Assembly: GCA_029204225.1 (NCBI GenBank)
Contig: CM055095.1
Span: forward strand, 70,070,539-70,134,538
Reading direction: 5' to 3'
Source: Diphasiastrum complanatum
Lineage: Eukaryota; Streptophyta; Lycopodiopsida; Lycopodiales; Lycopodiaceae
Length of the DNA stretch: 64,000 nucleotides
A program made the translations under genes and the position numbers. How positions within the stretch are numbered: the stretch's first letter is position 1; every line of letters starts with the position of its first letter. Under the pieces are notes generated by a model, which was given only the letters and a program-made list of their open reading frames with translations, was not told the DNA's origin and did not search any database. This document shows, piece after piece, positions 11,805 to 24,400 of the stretch.

Positions 11805-12975
11805 TTAGTCTGATACAGTTTTCTTTAGGATTCCTACCAGTTTTTTGTTCATGCTTTCAGCCTGACCGTTGGCTTGCGGGTGGAAGGGTGTACTTTTCTG
11901 GTGCTTGATCATGAACTGATCGGTCAAGGCTTTGATAGTTTTGTTCAGGAAATGAGTACCCATGTCAAAGATGAGTTCTCTGGGTGTACCGAACCGGCCT
12001 GTCACCTGTTCTAATAAGAACCATGTGGTTTCTTTTGCATTGTCTATGGCCACAGCCCGTGCCTCAGCCCACTTTGTGAAATAGTCAGGGGCCACTATGA
12101 TATAATGTTTTCGGCTAGATGAAGCTGGGTATATTGGGCCAACGAAGTCGATGCCCCATTTTTCAAAGGGGAGACAGGCTTGTATTGGAACTAACGATCG
12201 CACCTTGTTATCCGTCTTGTCAACTCATTGACAGGTGTCACAATTCCGAGCATGTAAATGGGCATCTTGGAATAGTGTCAGCCACCCGCCCTCAGAATTT
12301 TTTGCCCTGTGAGTTGGCCGGCAAAGTGGCCCCCACAGGCAGAATCGTGACACTCCTCTAGTATAAATTTGGCTTCTTCAGGAGTGACGCATCTTCGATA
12401 CAACCCTTCTACACCTCGTCTATATAGTGTGCCCCCTATTAAAGCAAGCTTTAGGGCTTGTAGACGTAGTTTTCGTTTTTCTGGAGTCATCATACTGCTG
12501 GCTGTCTCTAGTGTGGTTAGGTAGGTTGCTAAAGTTGTATACCACTCAGGAATTGTGTCAATGTCTACCCTCAAAAGTTCTCTTAAGTGATTAGTCTCCC
12601 ACTCATCGTCTGTTTCAGTAACCCCTCCCAGCTCGCGAATACAATCATTTAACCCCTGCAGTTTAGGCGGCTTGCTTTGGAGGGTGTACAAACTCCTGAA
12701 GGGAGATTATCCACTTCATTAAGCGCTCAGGAGGTTCTACTTTATTCATCATCAAGGTGATGCAGTACTCTTGGTAAAGAAAGTCACTTTCCGATGCAAT
12801 AGGTAATGTCTTAGTTTGGCAGCAGCGTAAGCTATCCCCAAACAAATTTTCTCAGCCTTACTATAATTAAGTTTGGCTTTGTTTAGTTTTCTCCCTATAA
12901 AAATAATAGGGTGATATTTTTTGTCCCAAATCTGGGCTTGACAACAATTTATGCACCCACAAACAACTGATAGCG
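11805..12975 (-). pseudogene. Gypsy (Tat-like) RNase H and integrase relic
   Basis: Read on the minus strand from 12975: IIFIGRKLNKAKLNYSKAEK and AAAKLRHYLLHRKV (RNase H end, style of the Tat lineage), then a zinc-binding region around CHDSACGGHFAGQLTGQKIL (about 12280-12370), then the integrase core FEKWGIDFVGP, DYFTKWAEA, FGTPRELIFDMGTHF and FHPQANGQAE (11805-12203). The second catalytic Asp is in FDMGTHF and the Glu in GQAE. Frames change at least twice and gag, protease and reverse transcriptase are missing, so it cannot be functional. Confidence 0.75.
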
Positions 12976-12999
12976 CCTATTGACAGTGATCACATGTGT

Positions 13000-15176
13000 T
13001 GACAGACTCAAAAAATGATGGGTGGGTCGCAGAGGCACATGGTAGGCTGCAACAAGTGGAGAACAAAACTTTGATCCTTGATTTTTTTCCGCAGAATTGA
13101 AACTGCAGGAAAGTGATTCATCTGCGATTTTTTCCCACAGAACTGAGGCTGCAGGACAGCGATTCTTTGAAGTTTGATTTTGTCAATGATGGACAGCGAT
13201 TCCTCTGTGGCAGGCTGTAGGCAGGTGTGAGGCTTGATATACAGTTACCCAATCACTGATAAGTCCGCAGATAGAGGCAACCAAGGGGAAGCAATGATGA
13301 AGATTTAGAAGCATTGTGTTGTCTGATCTCTGAACACCATGATTCTGGAGTGCAATGGCAGCCGAGATCAGATACCCTCATTAATGGACGAACCACAACA
13401 ATGAACTTGGGCAAAATTGCCCTCTCAGCGAACTAGACAGTATTGGACAAAACTGTTAGTTGAGGTGGTGAACACTCAATGATAGATCATTTAGAAGAGT
13501 ACTTACAACTAACAACCTCAATCTGCGACTCATGAAGATGTGTGAATTGTATAGAAATCTTTCAAACAATTGGCTAGTACAGAACACATATAACTTTTGT
13601 TTTCAAGTATCATGCAATCAAATATTATATCCTTCACAATTAGATGATAAGAGCTCTTACCCTTATCTATGTTAAGTGTGACTCTTCAAAGGACTTATAA
13701 TTCATGGTCCTCTCAATAACGAAATCTATTTCAACGCTCTAGAAACAACACCCATCCAACAATTCTCTCTTAAAAAAAACATCCTTTCCATTATGGATCA
13801 CAAACACCCATTAGCATGCAACACTCTCACACATTCTCTTTTACATACAATCTTGAACCCAATCTTCTTCTTCACACAAGCCATAAACCAAGCACAAACT
13901 TTCCAATGGACACTACGATCATGCAATGGCCTAAACAACCATACTCTTACCACTCAATTGATTACAAAACCTTCAAACGACTTATACATACATCTCCCTC
14001 AACATTCTCTCACAAACGTCAACTAACAAGGAGTCATTCACAATCAAATGGGATAAATCCTCAAGACATTAACATTCAAACATCTTCAAACAAGTAAGCA
14101 TTCAACAACCATTATGCACAACGAAATGGAAGTTAACCAAGAAAGTGACATGACTCTCAACCTCTCAACATCAAACTTTCCACTAACCAACTATCAACAT
14201 CATCTCATTATCCCAAATTATCACATCAAACTATCACATCATCATCCAACTATCACATCATCATCTAACTCACCCAACTATATCTTAACACAAAGAGTGG
14301 CCTCCTTTTATAGTAAATCCCAAGTGTCCCCTTTCAAAATGAGGCTTTGCCAATTTTCATGCCCTTCCAGCCTTCTTTCCATTTGTCCAATCCCCATTGG
14401 CAAGTACATCAAGCGGCCTCCTTGAGGGTGTAGGGGTTGGTGCCATTTAAGGCCCCTTTCCAAAACTAGCCAAGATGTCTCTTTTGTCAACAGCTAGAGG
14501 AGGTATCTACCAAACTTTGCTAGCTTCTAAGGCCTTCTTGCATTTATGATCCAAAAGGTGGTTGAAGACTCATGCCAACCTCTCTCTCTCTCTTGTTAGG
14601 TGTCCTCTATTTCTCTCGGTCCTCTATTTTCCTTGGCTTTTCATTTGATTTTTCCTTGTAGTATGCACAGCCCGGCTTTTGGCTTTTGGTTTCTCGGGAT
14701 TACCGACTGATTTGCGTACTTTGCCCATTTCCCGTAATCTGCCCAATTTTATCTGTTAGGGTTTCTACAAATTTTTAGTATTCCCCACACTTCACAGCTT
14801 GGGTTTTACCCGATAAATATTTTTCTTTGATGGCTCTTTGACTGGGGTTGACTTTTCTGGCATTCATGACTAGGGCTCCCACGACGACAACACGGTTTTC
14901 CTGAAAATGCACTAGGCAACCATATATTAGTAAAACCAACTTTGTACATGGTAGGATTTTAGCACGGCTATGCCGGCTATTTTTACAACTGGCCAAAAAG
15001 CCGTAAAACATTATCACAATCCATTTCTAAGGCCGCAAACTTTTCTCTAGCCTCATTTAGGGCGGGCTGGGACCCAATTCTTCATGGACCGACATTTTTG
15101 GCTTGGTCTTTACAAAAATTGACCACAAAATATTTTTGACGGTTTTTTCGAAATCAGTTTCTTTCTTTTAAACTGT
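13000..15176 (-). repeat. Gypsy-associated 2.2-kb direct repeat, copy 2 (LTR-like)
   Basis: Second copy of 8683-10872, beginning TGACAGACTC and ending AACTGT. It lies about 25 bp beyond the RNase H relic, so the gag to reverse transcriptase block of the presumed element has been deleted between here and 12975. Just outside the end, GCTGGGACCCAATTCT from within the repeat recurs near 15200, a short local duplication. Confidence 0.65.
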
Positions 15177-16104
15177 GTCTAGCCACTTTAGGGCTGGGCT
15201 GGGACCCAATTCTACGGCAAATTTGTGCTAATTTGATCTGTCTTTGTTCAAAGTGGGGAGGGTTCTTTCTCAGAGATCAAGAAGTTATTGATGTTTGCAA
15301 GGGTTCAAAACTACTTTTTGGCTTACAGATCAATCAATACTTCAATCTAACTCTTGCAGACTTCATTACTAATGGAAAATGACATTCTGAAGACAATGGG
15401 ATGGTCTGCGAAGGTTAATTCTGCAAGGGTTCTCTAGATCTAATGATTTTCTTGATTTTTAAGCACTTAAACCCACTTTTCAGCATACTAGAATAAAACT
15501 AATTCTCGCAGACTCTTCTGCGTACCTAACTCACTAAGATGGAGCTTCAAAATTCTCTACGAATGTTACTTACCGCAAAAAACTGAAATTTGATTGTTTG
15601 CGAGGGTTTCGCCTTTGTTTTTCGTCTTTTTGGACCTAGACAAAGGGGGTAATTGTGGGAATTAACTCTCGAAGGGATTTTTGTGTGCTTTTCACAAGGA
15701 AATGTAGCTTCAGGAGGCTCTACGAATGTTAGTTTGTAGTTTTGAGATTTTTTTAATTTTTACAAGGGACTTTTGAATTTTTTTTGGTTTTCCCTGTTTT
15801 TTCAAAATCTGTTGGACGGGACCAAGTCCCAACATATGTGCCACTACATGGCACGTGCATGACCATATTGAAATCATGACAAGGATGTGTGTACACTGTC
15901 AAAAAAAGGAAAGCACTAAATTGACGGGTTTCTATCATCACAATAATCCTAAGCTCTCAAATCTAACACAAAAGAATTTGGAGATAAATTGCCAAAGGTG
16001 TGAGTATCAACTTTTCATGTCATTGTTGAGTTATTGATGCAATTTCAGTTCTTCATGGGTGACAATTTCAGTTATTTTTTATAAATCCTATGCATTTGTG
16101 AACG
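15177..16104. other. No recognisable gene
   Basis: Contains many loose variants of TGC(A/G)AGGGTT and CTCTACGAATGTTA between 15290 and 15730, suggesting an old degenerate repeat. A short hairpin GTGCCA/TGGCAC lies near 15840. No protein motif seen. Confidence 0.35.
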
Positions 16105-16960
16105 TTGATTTCAAAATCTTTAGAGGAAGCACTAACATTGTTTCAAATGTGGCAGATGTTTTCTCATCAAATGAAACTACTCTTTTTAATTATCAAAGGT
16201 TTGTATAAAGCTGTATGTGAAAACATTTGGTTCTCACAAGTATTCAGATGCAATGACTTAGATTGGAATAATAAGGCAAAAAAAACAAAGGTCTAACAAG
16301 TGCAAAAATTTGGGCTTTCATGACTGGCATGATTTGCTAGCCTTTAGAAGTGATTTAAAAATGGATACAATAATAGCACATTTTCTATCTCATGTAATGA
16401 GCATATATGCTCAAGAAGCATGGATGAGTGATTATGCTTGTTGGCATGATTATCCTTTTGATGTTTCGGGGAAATCTACATATGCCAAATGTTTTGCTAC
16501 CATTTATTCTTACAACATAGACTTATACAATGGCAAATGGTGGTTACAAGATGATGTAAATGTTTGGAAAAGGTGATGTAAGGTTATGAAGTATATCTCT
16601 AGTGGTAAAATTGAAGGCCTTTTAGTGGAAAACTTGGAATATGGGGCTTCCATCAAGAACGAGGTTAAACATTATTTTGGGGACAAAAAAAGTTTGTCCA
16701 ATGTGTAGGAATGCAGAGAAGGACATACAACATTTGCTCTTCTTTTGTTGCTCTAATTTACTCTCAGAGTTAGGTGTTTTAGAAACGGCGAGTTCACTAT
16801 GCACCAAATATTTTTGGGAGATTGTTCATTTAAAGGAGGTAGTAAGGGCCACAAGAAAAGATGGCATAGTATCAAGCTTGCTATTTTATTTACTATTTGG
16901 ACAACCCAAAGTGATGTTATCTTTAGTGCTACTACATTTCCATTCCTAAGACTATTTCAC
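16105..16960 (+). pseudogene. LINE ORF2 C-terminal relic (zf-RVT type)
   Basis: Broken frames read WHDLLAFRSDLK, GKSTYAKCFATIY...KWWLQDDVNVWKR (16310-16576) and RLNIILGTKKVCPMCRNAEKDIQHLLFFCC (from 16641). The CPMC...H...C pattern with EKDIQHLLFFC is the zinc-ribbon found at the end of plant LINE reverse transcriptase proteins. Stops and frameshifts throughout. It is not closely similar to the LINE family at 43468-59831. Confidence 0.6.
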
Positions 16961-17726
16961 TTAGAGCTGTTTTTGCTTTTGATGTCAATTTCAGTACTTA
17001 GAGCTGTTTTTGGTTTTGATGTGAAAGTTTTAGATGTTAATCTTGAGAAAAGAGTGGACTTGGTTCCTTTGTCCATATTTCTAGTTTTTCATTCAACAAG
17101 AGAAAAAAGATCATTGGCACTAAGTAAATGGGTGGAAGAAGATCTGTGAGCTGAATATCCCCTTCATGAGCTCTTTGAATATATCATTTGGATAACTTGG
17201 AAATTTCCAAGACATTATTAGGGAGGTCTAGGTGTCATAGCTTGACATTTCTTTTGGTGCTTTTGAAGCTTTTAGTACAAAATAATGGTTTTTGGTGCTG
17301 GTCTAGGAATTGGGCTATGAAAAAGAACATGATCATGGGAATGGTTCCCATTCCCTCTGAATGCTTGAACTATTTGTAGATCTAAATGGTGAAAATTTGC
17401 TACTTGCTGCCGAGCCGCTTGAATCCTGCCCTGAGGTTGTGATCCAAGTTCTAAGCTTTCACATCATCTCATCCTCTATCTTCACTGTCTACAACAGGAG
17501 TTTGGCTTCTTGGGCCATAGTTGTTCTGGAAAAATATCATTGTTGCTCTTGAAGGTTCACATTTCCTTGATGCTTGCAGATTAACACCATCATACTGCAT
17601 CAATGAAGCCAAAGGCTTTTGCTGAATTAGAGCAAGAAAGATGCAATTGGTTGCTAGAAACAGGATCAGAACAAGCTTTAGCGGGATGGAATACAAAGAA
17701 AAGAGAAGGCAGGCAATGATGGTTGC
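16961..17726. other. No recognisable gene; downstream flank of the glycosyltransferase gene
   Basis: Only short frames. An internal duplication TTAGAGCTGTTTTTG(C/G)TTTTGATGT occurs at about 16960-17025. The right end would be the 3' flank of the minus-strand gene at 17763-21072. Confidence 0.4.
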
Positions 17727-17732
17727 TTTATT
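17727..17732 (-). terminator. Candidate polyadenylation signal
   Basis: AATAAA on the minus strand, 30 bp beyond the stop codon of the glycosyltransferase gene. It is closer to the stop than in most plant genes, so a later site could also be used. Confidence 0.45.
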
Positions 17733-17762
17733 AAAAGGGAAAGAGGCTAGCTATCTTACGTG

Positions 17763-20700
17763 TTAAAAGGTAATGCAATGCGAAGGCTCTCCAGTGATTT
17801 GATGCACACCCACGATCTGGGTCCGGTTACAGGGAAGCACATCCTGGTTCAGCTTTGCACCTGCTGCCTTGAGCCCCCTCAGACTAGATGCCTGGTTGAA
17901 AAGATTGATGACAGGGAGCTTGGATGCGGGAGGCATTTTCTGCTGCGGAAGTAGCTTCCAGAAATCCTCCTGCACCAGAGGGACTGTGAAGTCTTCCCTC
18001 TTGTGACTGAGTGAATTATCGTTGGCGTTGATGTGAGCTCCAGGCTCCATGTGATTAGTGGAGAAGCTGGTCTGATTGGGATAGTTGGGATAGAGGGTAA
18101 CATACCCCCGGAGGTACATCATGTCTATGAGGAACTTCTTCCAGGAAGCCTGCCACCCATTGGTCCGAGACTTGGGAATTTGCACTGGATTTTGCTTCGC
18201 ATCCTCTGTAAAGCGCATGCCCATGTACTTATAGAACTCTCGCCACTGCTTGGGAAAGAATAGTGCCCCCCAGCTGCAGGGTAGCTGGTGGAGGTAGGGC
18301 GTATTGGGGTGTATTGAACGGAAGTAATGGGTGGCGTTCCAGGGCGGCCGCTCCTTCACCACCTCCACCAGCCGTGGAGTATACAGAGCTATGGCGTTGA
18401 GCTCAGGCAGCGTTGCGTCGTAATGGTAGACGAGGAGAGCATACTTGAGCCACATGTAGTAGAAGGGAGACACCTCTATGTCGTCCTCCAGGAGCAGCCC
18501 GAAGTCGTCGTCGTGCGATGGATACCAGCTCTCGCTCACTGCACGGATCAGACCTGCCTGCACGATCCTGCGGCGGATGCTCATGGATCCGTGTGGCCAA
18601 TGCAGATCATTCGCCAGCTGAAGTGTTTCGGAGTCCACTTTGTTGTCCACATTAAATGAGAGGTTGATCTCGTCGCCCAGGTAGTGGGCGTCGAGTAGTG
18701 AGTCCAGGAGGCGTTGCAGCGACCGAGGGCGGTTTTGGGTGATGATGTTCACTGAAATCTTCATCTTGTTCCAATCTGCACAGAGCAACAAAATTCAGCT
18801 TGATTGGATATGATCTCGCTCATTCGTTAGCACAGTTCGTTCTTCGGCAAAGCGTGAAGTTTGAACACAATGCTGAGACACACATACATGAAACTCAAAA
18901 AATTTAAGGTTATGATCAGTAGACGATAATTGATGCTATGCTATGAAAGATTCAGCAGTTCAAACTTTTTATTTGCAGTGAAATCACATTCTTTCGATGC
19001 AAAGAAAGGAACGGTAAAACGAACATTTGTAATGAAAAACAGCAGAACATGAAGCTGAATAACTGCATTCTTGGTAGTCGACTTGTATCTGCCAATTGAT
19101 CTTCTGCAAGAGTGAGGAAAGAGAAATTATGTGAACCATGAAGAAGAGTATTGTATGTGTCTTACGTTTTAGAGCCTCGGACTTGATGTCTGCCATCCAC
19201 AAAGCGTGTTTGATCGCACTCCGAGGCAGCTTCACTAGTGTAGCGTTACCACCAGTGGCGGCGAGATTAAGAGCATCGTGCGCACTGGAAACCAGATCTG
19301 CAACTGTGATAATCAAAGCCGGTGAGTGAATTTTGATTAGGCCTTTCACGGCTGCCAGAATTTCCTGCATCACAGGCATGATCGAGTTGCCTGCCCTAGC
19401 CACAGATCCTACTTCCAGGTCGAAAATTTTGAATCTTCGATCATGGCAAGAGCTGCGCGACCATCCCAAGATGACTGCAGCTTCTTCGCATGGACAATGC
19501 GATCCGCCCGGGACCAGAACATAAGCCTTCTTCCCAGGAATGGCACGGAAACGAAGAATGAGAGGAGCGAGCTCTGATATCTCCTGTAGTGAATGAGCGT
19601 AGAAGAAGACATCGCTCTGCTGGGGGTACATGGCTGCCCATTGAGTCACGTAACCCCGAGAAAAGGCTCTCCACCATTGATCATCTCTTATCTCCACAAT
19701 GTTCTTGTGGATGACTGTCGTCTCAGCGACATATGCAAGCCTGTGCTCGCTGTCACCCCAAGTATCTTTGTCATTTGGATCGACAGGGAGGACGAATGAT
19801 CCTGCTCCACGGTACTTTTGAAGCTGATAGCTGCAATTGCAAGGAGTATGGTTCAGAAAATTTTTGGGGATTTGGGAATTGGAGATTGATGCTAACTATG
19901 CGCTCAAAAAGTGAAATGAAGATTGGTGAATCATCATTTCTTTCCCTAGCGGATCAAACCTTTACAGGTTCGTGGCAGAATTTACGATCTGAAGTAAACT
20001 GTGGGGCAACAGAGAAATTATATATATCACTTTACCTGAGATGAAGATCCTCTCCAGTTTCAAATGTAAAAGGAGTTTCGATGAACAGCGTTTTGACGTG
20101 CTCGGTTGGAAGAAACCACGCACTCGACAAGAAATCAACCTGGACAACTTTCTCCACAACGATTCCATAAGCCGGATCTGGCAGATATATGCCCGCATCC
20201 TTAGATCCGAATTTGCGGTAGCTGGGAAAGCTAAAATCCTTCTGCCTAAATGGAAGTATGCGGCCAATGCTACCAAGCACCGCATTGTGATATTTGCTTG
20301 TTCCAGCTACATGTACAAGGATTTCGAGCATTTTCCTTCCAGGAATCATGTCATCATCGAGAATATAGACATAGTCAGCACTCTCTGCCTGAAGGGCGAT
20401 CTGGAATCTGCCATAATACTTGAAGTCGTAGCTTGATCCGACAAAATCGATGCGAGAGTCATTGTACGTTTCAACTACTTGGCGCAGCGAGCTCTCGTTT
20501 GGGCTTCCAAAAGCAAGCACCCACACTTTATGGACCGGATGCGTTTGTTGCAGCAGTGCATCGAGCTGCGAGCAAAGTGTCTTACGCTTGAAGTGGTTGA
20601 GAATGACAGTAACCTTAGTGGAAGTGGTGGAAGTGGAAGGAAGATTGAGTAGCTCCTTGAACGTCTCGCTACCACGACTCGCTTGCTGAAAGCTTAACAC

Positions 20701-21072
20701 CTCGTTATATAGCTCCGTTTTCAGCTTTATCATCCTGGTGTCATTAGATTTCTTCTGGTTGAAGTCTATTTCCTCGAATTCGCAAACAGATTCTTTGGAG
20801 AGTGGAAGCACAATTTCAATGTTTTGCGATCCCCCGAAGAAAAATCGCCATTGTGTGGCGATCTGAGCAGCCCACGATAAGTCTGGGCCTGTCACCATAT
20901 CCACGGTGGGACTCATGAAGTAGAGCAAGAAGGTAGCGTACATGGCGAAGATGAACTGAAGACAGGTGAGGCCAGCGGTTACCGTGATACCTCTCTTGCT
21001 ATTCTTGCGAGCTTTGCGATAATCACACAAAATGTTGTCACTGGAATCCTCAGATTTAAGCATTGCTCCCAT
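17763..21072 (-). CDS. Bidomain Golgi-type glycosyltransferase, three exons
   Basis: Exons on the minus strand: 21072-20036, 19830-19166 and 18775-17763. The introns (205 and 390 bp) have GT/AG ends and phases that join to one frame of 904 residues. Residues 29-53 form one hydrophobic segment after a basic stretch (type II membrane anchor). Residues 153-346 form a GT-A fold: KVTVILNHFKRK, ADYVYILDDDMIPG (metal-binding DDD at 239-241) and TGEDLHLS across the first splice. Exon 2 (346-568) is a linking domain I cannot name. Exon 3 starts a second GT-A unit: ISVNIITQNRPRSLQRLLDS and FGLLLEDDIEVSPFYYMW (EDD about 664-666), then a Trp/Pro-rich C-terminus. It resembles plant proteins annotated only as glycosyltransferase family protein, Arabidopsis At5g12260 type from memory. 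The acceptor sugar is unknown; the Golgi location is inferred from topology. The start lies in GCCATGG context. No stops or frameshifts, so it is probably functional. Confidence 0.85.
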
Positions 21073-21430
21073 GGCTGCCTCTGGATCAAGCCTTTAAGAT
21101 CATAAATTCAGGCATGACAAATTGTGGAAATCTGTCGATGTAGCACAGTTTCACTTGCAGATCTGGTTGAGCTTAGCAGATTAGCAGTTCAATGAACAAG
21201 CAATCCATTTGCAAAACCTCATGATCACATTTCTAGGCAACCCAATATTGGCACGACCTCTATTGTACTTGCTACTTAGCAGCTTTGCCATGAGACAGCT
21301 CTGCATCATGTGCGATAGCTACGGTTTAACATTCCTCGATCACTGAAAAGTGCTCAATTATACATTCACTGAACGTGCATTCCTACTTTTAAACTCACAC
21401 ACACACACACACACTATCTCTCTCTGGGCA

Positions 21431-21440
21431 TTTATATATC
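21431..21440 (-). promoter_or_regulatory. Candidate TATA box of the glycosyltransferase gene
   Basis: GATATATAAA on the minus strand about 360 bp upstream of the start codon, followed downstream by GAGAGAGA and (GT)n tracts at 21395-21427 that would fall near the transcription start. Placement is plausible, but nothing else confirms it. Confidence 0.35.
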
Positions 21441-24400
21441 TTGTAGCCACAGACAGGATGACAGTGGCATCCTTTACCAGCTTAGCTCATGATACAATGC
21501 ATCATCATTCAAAAGACACATCAAGTCTGCTATACCTATGAAAATACAATGCATTGAATACAATATGCAAGTTGGGCAATGATCTCTGTCTGTCTCGTGT
21601 GCACAACCTCCTGTAATCTCTTTATATCCTGGACTTTTCCCTCTTCATCAAGAATCTTCAATCTCAAAACTTATAAGCCCATCTTGCACCTTTAATGTCT
21701 TTATCTTGGAGTTTGCCCTCTTTATCAAGAATCTTCAAATCTACTCAAAACTTCTAAGCCCATAAGCAAGAATAACCTTTTACTACCCCCAAGTTGACTA
21801 TTCTCTTGCTGCTCATGTGTGTCATTATCTGATCATAGAGCGATGGTAGGAGTCAGGACTTTGCTCTCCAGCCCCCATCACCCATCAGCTGACTCAGATC
21901 GACTCCCTTATTGCCTTCAATCTGCAGCAAAGCAAAGCAAGGCAAGGCAAGGAATGCCAAGAGAAAGCAAAGGCAAGAGTGTGCTGAGGTGGGCCACATA
22001 ACACTAAACAAGTTAAATGTATCCATTGTTTGTGCCCTTGTATGAAACCCTAATAGCTATGAAGGTCACTAAAAAAATCTTTCCAAGCCTAAAGGATGCT
22101 GAGACCTACTATAATGAAATGGCATTAAATCATGTGTAAAGGTCACTAAAGAGATTTCTTTTTTAAGTGAAAAGTGTGGTGAGTAAGATTTTTTTTAAGG
22201 GAAAAGTATGGTGAGGAAAATCCCATTTCACAATTGAGTTTTTCCGAGAGAGCTCATGGATCTCTGTGTGAGTCATATTATTGATTTTCAAATTTATTTA
22301 CTTTATGCTCTGAGCATAATATTCTTGTGAAAATATCTTTTTGGACTTAAAATCTCATATATGACAAGAATTGATGAGGTCACTTTAAAGTTTTATAAAG
22401 ATTTCATAATATGCCAAGCAAATAAGTGGGGACGTTTTCGCCTTCCATAACATGGTGGCCAAGGTTTTACGGCCATCTTATGTTCGAGCATTTCGACGAA
22501 CTTGATTCCGGGTATGAGTTCTCGAGGAATGAAGATATATAATTATTTTATGCTCTTCAAGAAATTCAAAAAGTTTGATCTTCAAGCAAATAATTTACGA
22601 TGGTATTATCAATCCATGTGATCACATAGAGTCTAACCTGGTTAGACGAGCCCAACTCCAGCACAATGCACCAACTCACCAAAGGATATGAAAGATTAGC
22701 CATGAATATGGGTCTTGACCAAGCATAATGTTGTGCGCCCAGTGACTTTCATTGCGTCATGGGTTATACATGGGTTATTTTCACATGACGATTATGAAAC
22801 AAAACAAGTGTCTCGATTTATGAAATTCAAGTTATAGGATGGAGTAAGCATTGGTATTTTGGCATAAAACATTCTCAAATGATTGTTTTGCCCATGTGTG
22901 CGCACAAAAAAATATAAAACATTATACTTTTGAAGTGACCCAAAATGGGCAAAATTTGGCAATATATGTGATTGGCATAGATTGCAGTTAGGGATAGAGC
23001 CAGTTAGGGTTAGGGTTAATGAAAGAAAACTAACTATGTAGTGAGTTACTAGAGAAACGCACGAGTCATGACCAGCAAAGAAAGGAGGGCAAGTGGTAGA
23101 GAAGGTAGGGGCAGGAGAAAAAACACCCCAAAACATTGAAACAGTAAAAAAAACCCCAAAAACAAGAGAAAATATAAATTAGCTGATCCTTTTCTGATTT
23201 TTTTTGGAATAAACATAAATTGGGCCTGTGAGAAAAAATGGCTCAGACTGGAGTCCCGAGGCGGACACGTGGTGGACCCTCAGCGGTGCGCGTCTAGCGA
23301 CGATCACGAGGCGTTCCAAATCTTGTTCCCTATGCCTGCCACGTCTTCACAGCACGCTTCCTGCCATGCAACTTGGGTACTGAGCGCAGACTCCCCCACC
23401 GTTGGATACACTCCATCCACGTCCATCGTCCACTTGTCGTCCATCCAGTGGGCATGGCCACGACGTACATTATAAATTTCTCGAATTTGCAGATTCCTTT
23501 TTTAAATCAAATTTTTTTTGTTGTATTAAAGATTTTTCTTCTTGTCCTCATAATTAGTACGGAATAAATTAAAAAAAAAGGAAATTAGAATATACAGGGA
23601 TTTTTTTTTTAGTCGAGAAAATCGAAGGACAAGGCGTAACTGCCTCTTGCTTCACGCCAGGTACCTGGGGTGCGGCCCCATTTGTGGCGCATCATTCTAT
23701 TCTTTGTTTTTGTTTTGGTTTGAGCTTTTTTTTTTTGTGGGTGATGCCAAGAAGCCCACCTATGCCATGATTGACTTTGTTGGCAATGGAGACCTTTGGA
23801 TCTGGGAATAGTAAGTCAAAACAGAACATGCTCCATGTGCTCCAACACTCCTTAGAAAACTCCGTCAATTTGTTAACGTCAATGGAATCTTCGGCATGAA
23901 ACATATGTATTCATTATTTGTGGATATGCAGTTGAATTTTGTTGCATCTAGTAAGAACTCCCATTGACATCTTCGTTGTATATTCTAGTTATCACAACCC
24001 GCCTACAAAGGTGGCTTGTCCAGCTCTAATTGTAGGTGGCTTGTCTAGCTCTAATGAAACTTATTGAATCGATAGAAACTTTCATAAATATTGTTATTGT
24101 TCGTTCAACTCATGACCGTCCACCTAAGAAAATCGCGTATGTGGAGCTCCGGGACTATGAAGGAAAGCATTTCACTCTCTAATTGCATTCTCAAATTGAT
24201 GTGCCAATCACTTAAGCACTCCTGGTATAAGTAAAGCTCATTGCACATGTTGGAAGCTGGGGTTATCATTGTTTTGTTAAATCTATTAAAATTAGGTGCA
24301 AATTTTCAACATTAATGAAAGGATGCAGTACATCATAATCAATAATTCAAATCATACATCTTAAACTAATTTTCCCTACAATATGGTTCTTTGGTAAGTC

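Noticed and set aside
13000-13005. Gypsy primer-binding site after the repeat end
   Set aside because: No match to TGGTATCAGAGC or the common TGGCGCC-type sites next to TGTCA.
22988-23015. GTTAGGGTTAGGGTTA as an interstitial telomere repeat
   Set aside because: Only two to three units, and the usual plant repeat is TTTAGGG; chance is likely.
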